Source of the DNA: Candidatus Margulisiibacteriota bacterium
Lineage (GTDB): Bacteria; Margulisbacteria; WOR-1; O2-12-FULL-45-9
DNA length: 10,028 nucleotides
Assembly (NCBI GenBank): GCA_018814265.1
Contig: JAHIZU010000118.1
Coordinates: forward strand, 1-10,028
Direction of reading: 5' to 3'
Part shown: positions 4,976 to 10,028 of the stretch, one piece after another
Position numbering within the stretch: position 1 is the stretch's first letter
Layout: every line of letters starts with the position of its first letter
Translations under genes and position numbers: made by a program
The notes under the pieces: model-generated
What the model saw: only the letters and a program-made list of their open reading frames with translations
Databases searched by the model: none
What the model was told of the DNA's origin: nothing

Positions 4976-6523
4976 ATGGAACTCAGTATTTTAATGTACC
5001 TTGTTGTTGGCGCGCTGCTGGTCTTTGGCCTGGGGCTGGTTTTTCTGATGCTGCGCCGCAGTTTGGCTGATCAAAAGGTCAAGATCGCCCAGGAAACAGC
5101 CAAGCATGTTCTGGAAGAAGCCAAAAAAGATGGGGAACGGATCAGAAAAGAAGCTTTGCTTGAGGCCAAGGACGAGGCGATCAAGGGCCGGTCAGAATTA
5201 GAAAGGGAAACCAAGGAAAGGAAAAAGGAGCTGTCCGGGCTGGAAAAAAGACTAGAGGGCCGGGAAGACAGGCTGCAGGCCAAAGAAAAGGAAGTCGAGG
5301 GCCGCGAAGAAAAGATCAAGAAGATCAATGAAGACCTGTTGAAACTTCGCGATGGTTTGCAGACAGCCAGGGAACAGCACATCCTGGCTTTGGAAAAGGT
5401 TGCGGCTCTTTCCAGGGACGACGCTAAAAAAGAATTGCTGACCAAATTAGACAAAGACCTGGAAAAAGAGGCCGCTGAGAGGATCAAGAACAATGAGGAA
5501 AAGATCAAACAGGAATCAGAAAAACGGGCCCGCGAGATCCTTTCCACCACGATCCAACGCTGCGCCGGCGACCATGTCGTTGAAACCACCACCAGCGTGG
5601 TAGAACTGCCTTCTGACGACATGAAAGGCCGGATCATCGGCCGTGAAGGCCGCAACATCCGCGCCTTTGAAACCGCGACCGGCGTTGACTTGATCGTTGA
5701 TGACACTCCGGAAGCGGTTATTCTCTCAAGCTTTAATCCTCTGCGCCGTGAGATCGCCCGCGTTACCCTGCAAAAACTGATCGCTGACGGCCGGATCCAT
5801 CCGGCCCGGGTTGAGGAAATGCATAAGAAATCCAGTGAAGAGATCAAAGCTAAAATGATGGAATACGGCGAACAAGCCGCGATCGAGACCGGAGTGCGAG
5901 GTTTGCCTCCGGTCCTGATCCAGCTGCTGGGTCGCCTCCATTACCGGACCAGCTATGGCCAGAACGTGCTTAAGCATTCCGTGGAAATGTGCCACTTAGC
6001 CGGCATGCTGGCTGCCGAACTTGGGGTAAACATTAACCTGGCCAAGCGGGCTGCCCTGCTCCACGACATTGGCAAAGCCATTGACCAGGATGTCGAAGGG
6101 ACCCACGTCAGACTCGGCGTGATGTTCGCGCAAAAAGCCGGCGAGTCGCCTGAGGTCCTTCACGGAATGGAAGCGCACCACGGGGATGTTGAACCCAGGA
6201 CCATTGAAGCTGTAATCGTTCAAGCCTGCGACGCTATTTCCGCTGCCCGGCCCGGCGCCAGGCGCGATACGCTGGAAGCTTATATCAAACGCCTGGAAAA
6301 ACTAGAGTCCGTGGCCATGAGTTTCCCCGGAGTAGTTAAGTGTTACGCGATCCAGGCCGGCCGCGAAGTCAGGGTAATTGTTGAGCCAACAAAGATCGAT
6401 GATGACTTAGCCCCTAAATTGGCTCACGACATTGCCCAGAAAATTGAAGCGGAGCTGGAATATCCCGGCGAAGTCAGGGTAACGGTCATCCGCGAGACAA
6501 GGGCAACTGATACCGCAAAATAA
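4976..6523 (+). CDS. rny: Ribonuclease Y, membrane-anchored endoribonuclease
   Basis: RNase Y starts mRNA decay in many bacteria that lack RNase E. The 515-residue protein shows the full order. An N-terminal transmembrane helix (about residues 4-27) is followed by a long, Lys/Glu-rich coiled coil (about 30-190). A KH domain follows, with its GREG loop at 222-225 within [17 protein letters not shown]. An HD hydrolase domain has H334, the H363-D364 pair in LLHDIGKA, H401-H402 in EAHHGD and D419. The C-terminal region ends with [11 protein letters not shown]. All expected metal ligands appear present. AAGGGGG about 6 bases upstream is a good ribosome site, after a 28-base gap from recA. The coiled-coil composition leaves a long open frame on the opposite strand that is not a gene. 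The stop overlaps the ymdB start (TAATG). Confidence 0.97.
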   Translation: MELSILMYLVVGALLVFGLGLVFLMLRRSLADQKVKIAQETAKHVLEEAKKDGERIRKEALLEAKDEAIKGRSELERETKERKKELSGLEKRLEGREDRLQAKEKEVEGREEKIKKINEDLLKLRDGLQTAREQHILALEKVAALSRDDAKKELLTKLDKDLEKEAAERIKNNEEKIKQESEKRAREILSTTIQRCAGDHVVETTTSVVELPSDDMKGRIIGREGRNIRAFETATGVDLIVDDTPEAVILSSFNPLRREIARVTLQKLIADGRIHPARVEEMHKKSSEEIKAKMMEYGEQAAIETGVRGLPPVLIQLLGRLHYRTSYGQNVLKHSVEMCHLAGMLAAELGVNINLAKRAALLHDIGKAIDQDVEGTHVRLGVMFAQKAGESPEVLHGMEAHHGDVEPRTIEAVIVQACDAISAARPGARRDTLEAYIKRLEKLESVAMSFPGVVKCYAIQAGREVRVIVEPTKIDDDLAPKLAHDIAQKIEAELEYPGEVRVTVIRETRATDTAK

Positions 6524-7326
6524 TGCAGAAATCAAAGTTGCTAAAGATCTTATTTGTTGGCGACATTATAGGCAAACTGGGCAGACAGGTTTGCCGACTG
6601 GTCCTCCCGGACCTTAAGGCTGAACTCGAGCCGGATCTAATTATTGCCAATGGTGAAAACTCCGCCCACGGCTACGGCATTACCGAGATAGTCTACAAAG
6701 AGCTGCTAGCAATGGGCATTGAAGCTATTACTATGGGCAACCATGTCTGGGACAAAAAGGACCTGGCTAAAAATATCAATAAGATGCCGCTTGTTGTCCG
6801 CCCGGCAAACTATCCGCCGGGAGTGCCGGGTCAAGATCATCTCATAATTGAAAAGTCCGGAGTTAAGATCGGCATCATCAACGTATCAGGCAGAACATTT
6901 ATGCCAGCCTTAGACTGCCCCTTTCGCGCCGCAGAAAGAGTCACCTCTAGCCTCAAAACCAACTTAATCCTGGTAGACATGCATGCAGAAGCAACGTCTG
7001 AAAAATGTGCTCTGGCCTGGTTTCTTAACGGCAAAGTTTCAGCCGTCCTGGGAACCCACACTCATGTCATGACCGCAGACGAAAGGATCTTACCCCAGGG
7101 AACTGCTTTTATTTCAGATATTGGCATGGTTGGGGCTTTTGAGTCCATCATTGGCATGGGCAAAGAGCAGATCCTAAAAAGATTTTTAACTCAGATGCCG
7201 GAAAGATTCGAGCCAATGGACCATGGCCCTGGCTTATTTAACGCGGTATTATTGAAGATTGACGCGATCAGCGGCCAGGCCAAAGAAATAAAACGGATCT
7301 ACAAAGTGGTGGAATCAACTGCCTAG
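6523..7326 (+). CDS. ymdB: YmdB-family metallophosphoesterase (2',3'-cyclic-nucleotide 2'-phosphodiesterase)
   Basis: YmdB proteins are calcineurin-like dinuclear metal phosphodiesterases. In Bacillus subtilis YmdB affects biofilm and sporulation decisions and is encoded beside rny. The 267-residue protein keeps the expected ligands: D14 in FVGDIIGKLGR, E45 and N46 in NGENSAHG, N73 and H74 in MGNHVWDKKDL, H154 in VDMHAEATSEK, and H179 and H181 in LGTHTHVMTADERI. Length is normal. The ATG shares one base with the rny stop. No near Shine-Dalgarno is visible, so it is probably translationally coupled to rny. It is the last gene of the forward operon and overlaps the convergent valS gene by 12 bases. 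No terminator separates the two. Confidence 0.95.
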   Translation: MQKSKLLKILFVGDIIGKLGRQVCRLVLPDLKAELEPDLIIANGENSAHGYGITEIVYKELLAMGIEAITMGNHVWDKKDLAKNINKMPLVVRPANYPPGVPGQDHLIIEKSGVKIGIINVSGRTFMPALDCPFRAAERVTSSLKTNLILVDMHAEATSEKCALAWFLNGKVSAVLGTHTHVMTADERILPQGTAFISDIGMVGAFESIIGMGKEQILKRFLTQMPERFEPMDHGPGLFNAVLLKIDAISGQAKEIKRIYKVVESTA

Positions 7327-10008
7327 GTCGTTGATCCGCGCGGCCAGAAGCTGCTTCTTTTCTTCCAGCTCTTTGAGCTGAACTTTTTGCTTGGCCACTG
7401 CTTCCGGAGGCGCTTTTGCTACAAAACTTTCGTTAGACAACAATTTTTTTAACCGCTCCAGGCCCTGAGAGACATTTTGTTCTTCTTTTTTGAGTCGTTC
7501 AACCTCTTTGCCAATATCGATCAAGCCTTTTAGCGGAACAAAAAATTGGATGTCAGAGACAACCCCGGTCGCTGATTGCTCCGGCTTCTTCTTCAGCGAG
7601 GCAACAATCTCGATCTTTGTGGTCTTGGCCAAGGATCTAATATAGGCTTCGCCTTTAGCAATAGTTTCTTGCTCGTTTTTCTTTGGCGCCACGATCATCA
7701 GCTCAATATCTTTTGTTTGCACGCCCATCTCCGCCTTGATATTTCTAACCTTGGCGATCAATTCCTTCAAAAGCCCCATCTCAGCCTCAACCTTTGGATC
7801 AATAAGATTTTTATCAACCTTAGGCCACTCTTGAAGCATGATCGTCTTCATTCGTTTATTCGTTTTGGATTCGTTGATAGCAATTCGTTGCCAGATCTCC
7901 TCCGAGATAAAAGGCATAATGGGGTGAAGCAGTCTCAGCGTCCCTTCTAATACATACAAAAGGACCTTAAGCGCCTTTTCTTTACGCTTAGCGTCTTCTG
8001 AATACAGGTCAATCTTGGATATTTCTACATACCAGTCGCAGTATTCGCCCCAGAGAAAGTCATAGATCTTGCGCGCAGCTTCCCCCAGGTCATAACTCTC
8101 GTTCAACGCTGTAACTTCTTTGATCAGGTTTTGATAACGGCTGATAATCCATTTATCAACCAATTCGAGCGATGTAGCGGCGACCTTTAGGTCGCCATTT
8201 AATGAAGGGCCAAAGCCCTCCGCTACATCCAAACTCATTAATATAAATCTTGTCACATTCCAGATCTTATTAGTAAAATTTCTCGCTTCGGTCATCTTGT
8301 CCTGAGTCAGTTTTATATCCTGGCCCTGGCCAGTGATCAGGGAGATCAAAGCAAAGCGCAAAGCATCCGCGCCAATCTTATCAATGATCTCCAGCGGATC
8401 GATCACGTTGCCAAAGGATTTGCTCATTTTCTTGCCTGAGGCATCGCGGACCAAACCGTGAATAAAAACAGTGTGAAAAGGCTCTTTTTTCATGAAATGC
8501 ACGCCCATCATGATCATTCGCGAGACCCAGAAAGTGATAATGTCGTAACCCGTGACCAGTACATCAGTAGGATAAAAGGTTTTTAGATCTTTTGTTTGCT
8601 CCGGCCAGCCCAGCGTTGAAAAAGGCCACAAACATGAAGAGAACCAGGTATCAAATACATCAGGGTCCTGCTCCCAGCCATCACCTTTAGGCGGCTCTTC
8701 CCCCACATAGGTTTCTTCGCCGCGATACCAGACCGGCACGCGATGGCCCCACCACAATTGGCGCGAAATACACCAATCCTTGAGATTAACCATCCAGTTG
8801 ATGTAAACCTTGGTCCAGCGGTCAGGCACATACTTAATTTCTCCCTCTTCCACCGCCTTGATCGCTTCGCGGGCCAGGTCTTTGATCTTAACGTACCACT
8901 GATCAGACAAATAAGGCTCAATAACACTCTTGCAGCGGTAGCATTCGCCGACCGCGTTCTCATAATCCTCGATCTTATCCAAAAATCCCTTTTCTTCTAG
9001 CATCTGGACTAAGCGTTCGCGGGCTTTATAGCGATCGAGCCCTTCTAATCCCTTAATTTCCTTTTTTTCTTCCTCTGCAAATTCATTAAATGTCAGTGTT
9101 GCTTTCGTGGTTAATATATTTATCCGCGGCAATCCGTGCCTATCCCCCATTTCAAAGTCATTAGGATCATGGGCTGGAGTAACTTTAACCGCGCCAGTGC
9201 CAAATTCAGGATCAACAAATTCATCTTTAATTATCGGGATCCTTCGATTGACCAGAGGAAGGATCAGCATCTTGCCGATCAGTTTCTTATAACGTTTGTC
9301 TTTGGGATTAACTGCAACCGCAGTGTCACCCAACATCGTCTCCGGCCGGGTCGTGGCGACAATGACTCCCGGACCCTGGCTACCGGCTACTGGATACTTG
9401 ATATACCAGAGTTTCCCTTTTTTAGTTTCATGCTCAACTTCGATGTCAGAAATAGCAGTCCCGCACTTGGGGCACCAGTTGACCAGCCGCTTGCCGCGAT
9501 AGACCAGGCCTTCATTATATAAGGTGACAAATTCGTGCGTGACAGCCTTGGATAATCCCTCATCCATGGTAAAACGCTCTCTAGTCCAGTCTAGCGCAGA
9601 ACCCAGGCGTCTCAATTGCCTGGTAATATTGCTGCCGTATTCTTCCTTCCAAGCCCAGACGCGTTTGATGAATTCTTCGCGGCCCAGGTCTTCCTTGGTC
9701 TTACCCTCTTTTTTTAAGGCCTTAGCAACCACATTTTGAGTCGCTATACCAGCATGATCAGTCCCGGGCAGCCAAAGGGTATTAAAGCCCTGCATTTTTT
9801 TATACCGGATCAGCACATCCTGGATAGAATTATCCAAAGCATGGCCCATGTGAAGATTCCCGGTCACATTCGGCGGCGGGATTACGATAGTAAATGGCTT
9901 TTTGCTAGAATTATCTTCAGGAGAGAAAAGGTTGTTCTCCTCCCAGAATTTATACCATTTCTGCTCAATTTCCTTCGGATCATAGATTTTTGGGATTTCT
10001 TGGTTCAT
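7315..10008 (-). CDS. valS: Valine--tRNA ligase
   Basis: This class I synthetase charges tRNA-Val and edits mischarged threonine. All 897 residues are present. The HIGH motif is HMGH (53-56) after PPPNVTGNL. A cysteine pair is C179/C182 (CPKCG) and a second is C356/C359 (CYRC), probably zinc-binding. The CP1 editing domain shows VATTRPETMLGDTAV and FGTGAVKVTPAHDP. The KMSKS loop is intact at 527-531. An anticodon-binding helical domain follows, and the end is the ValRS-type coiled coil (about residues 825-897). Residues 594-613 (DVAEGFG...KVAATS) are encoded by a nested palindrome in a variable linker after NKIWNVTRFILMSL. The ATG at 10008 has no evident Shine-Dalgarno. TATGAT at 10027-10022 could be a -10 element giving a very short leader, but its -35 would be outside the window. 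Confidence 0.97.
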   Translation of the reverse strand: MNQEIPKIYDPKEIEQKWYKFWEENNLFSPEDNSSKKPFTIVIPPPNVTGNLHMGHALDNSIQDVLIRYKKMQGFNTLWLPGTDHAGIATQNVVAKALKKEGKTKEDLGREEFIKRVWAWKEEYGSNITRQLRRLGSALDWTRERFTMDEGLSKAVTHEFVTLYNEGLVYRGKRLVNWCPKCGTAISDIEVEHETKKGKLWYIKYPVAGSQGPGVIVATTRPETMLGDTAVAVNPKDKRYKKLIGKMLILPLVNRRIPIIKDEFVDPEFGTGAVKVTPAHDPNDFEMGDRHGLPRINILTTKATLTFNEFAEEEKKEIKGLEGLDRYKARERLVQMLEEKGFLDKIEDYENAVGECYRCKSVIEPYLSDQWYVKIKDLAREAIKAVEEGEIKYVPDRWTKVYINWMVNLKDWCISRQLWWGHRVPVWYRGEETYVGEEPPKGDGWEQDPDVFDTWFSSCLWPFSTLGWPEQTKDLKTFYPTDVLVTGYDIITFWVSRMIMMGVHFMKKEPFHTVFIHGLVRDASGKKMSKSFGNVIDPLEIIDKIGADALRFALISLITGQGQDIKLTQDKMTEARNFTNKIWNVTRFILMSLDVAEGFGPSLNGDLKVAATSLELVDKWIISRYQNLIKEVTALNESYDLGEAARKIYDFLWGEYCDWYVEISKIDLYSEDAKRKEKALKVLLYVLEGTLRLLHPIMPFISEEIWQRIAINESKTNKRMKTIMLQEWPKVDKNLIDPKVEAEMGLLKELIAKVRNIKAEMGVQTKDIELMIVAPKKNEQETIAKGEAYIRSLAKTTKIEIVASLKKKPEQSATGVVSDIQFFVPLKGLIDIGKEVERLKKEEQNVSQGLERLKKLLSNESFVAKAPPEAVAKQKVQLKELEEKKQLLAARINDLGS
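8171..8229. repeat. In-frame nested palindrome inside valS
   Basis: Outer arms GATGTAGCGG (8171-8180) and CCGCTACATC (8220-8229) are perfect 10-base complements. They enclose GGCGACCT/AGGTCGCC (8179-8186 and 8189-8196, loop TT; its first two bases are shared with the outer arm) and AGGGC/GCCCT (8206-8210 and 8215-8219, loop CAAA). With one flanking base the unit equals 20 codons and keeps the valS frame. It resembles the intergenic element at 3292-3392 in plan: a 10-base outer stem around two hairpins. The design recalls Rickettsia palindromic elements, which also insert in frame into protein genes, but no sequence relation is claimed. Confidence 0.8.
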
Positions 10009-10028
10009 AGTCGTTTATTTTATCATAA

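Noticed and set aside
5071..5847. Long minus-strand open frame (258 codons) opposite rny
   Set aside because: It mirrors the Lys/Glu-rich coiled coil of RNase Y and reads as serine/leucine-rich low-complexity sequence with no family motif; a composition artefact.

Overview
The window looks like a piece of a bacterial chromosome, about half GC, from an uncultivated lineage. It carries a compact forward-strand operon of core genes, a convergent valS, and the start of an exported-protein gene. The cluster rimO-pgsA-cinA-thpR-recA-rny-ymdB resembles the pgsA-cinA-recA-rny-ymdB order of Firmicutes and the cinA-ligT(thpR)-recA order of Deinococcus. The exported protein, the free-standing four-helix-bundle gene and the in-gene palindromes recall candidate phyla such as WOR-1/Saganbacteria or Omnitrophica. 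That placement is an inference from remembered patterns, not a search result.

Layout. Positions 1-392 (minus) hold the N-terminal 130 codons of a signal-peptide protein that runs off the left edge; it has a strong ribosome binding site and a near-consensus extended -10 promoter at 440-466. A forward four-helix-bundle (23S rRNA IVP/S23 family) gene at 622-1023 follows. It is bracketed by TAG/CTA-rich inverted repeats, and the right one forms its last codons. From 1029 to 7326 seven forward genes are packed with overlaps or very short gaps: rimO, pgsA, a stand-alone CinA C-terminal domain (pncC type), thpR, recA, rny and ymdB. The minus strand from 10008 to 7315 is a complete valyl-tRNA synthetase gene whose 3' end overlaps that of ymdB by 12 bases.

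Roles. The operon combines ribosomal protein S12 methylthiolation (RimO), phospholipid synthesis (PgsA), pyridine nucleotide salvage (CinA-C), RNA end processing (ThpR), recombination (RecA), membrane-tethered mRNA decay (RNase Y) and a metallophosphodiesterase linked to RNase Y by conserved neighbourhood (YmdB). It is housekeeping, not an accessory island.

The unusual content is the repeats laid over these genes. A 101-base nested palindrome fills the cinA-thpR gap from the base after one stop codon and supplies the next gene's Shine-Dalgarno sequence. A 59-base nested palindrome of similar three-way-junction design lies in frame inside valS. A smaller ATCCCG-type palindrome lies inside the signal-peptide region of the first gene and matches the stem of one intergenic hairpin. 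Smaller palindromes lie in thpR and a heptamer tandem repeat lies in rimO. Together these suggest a population of palindromic elements able to sit in both intergenic and coding positions, which is the main lead from this window.
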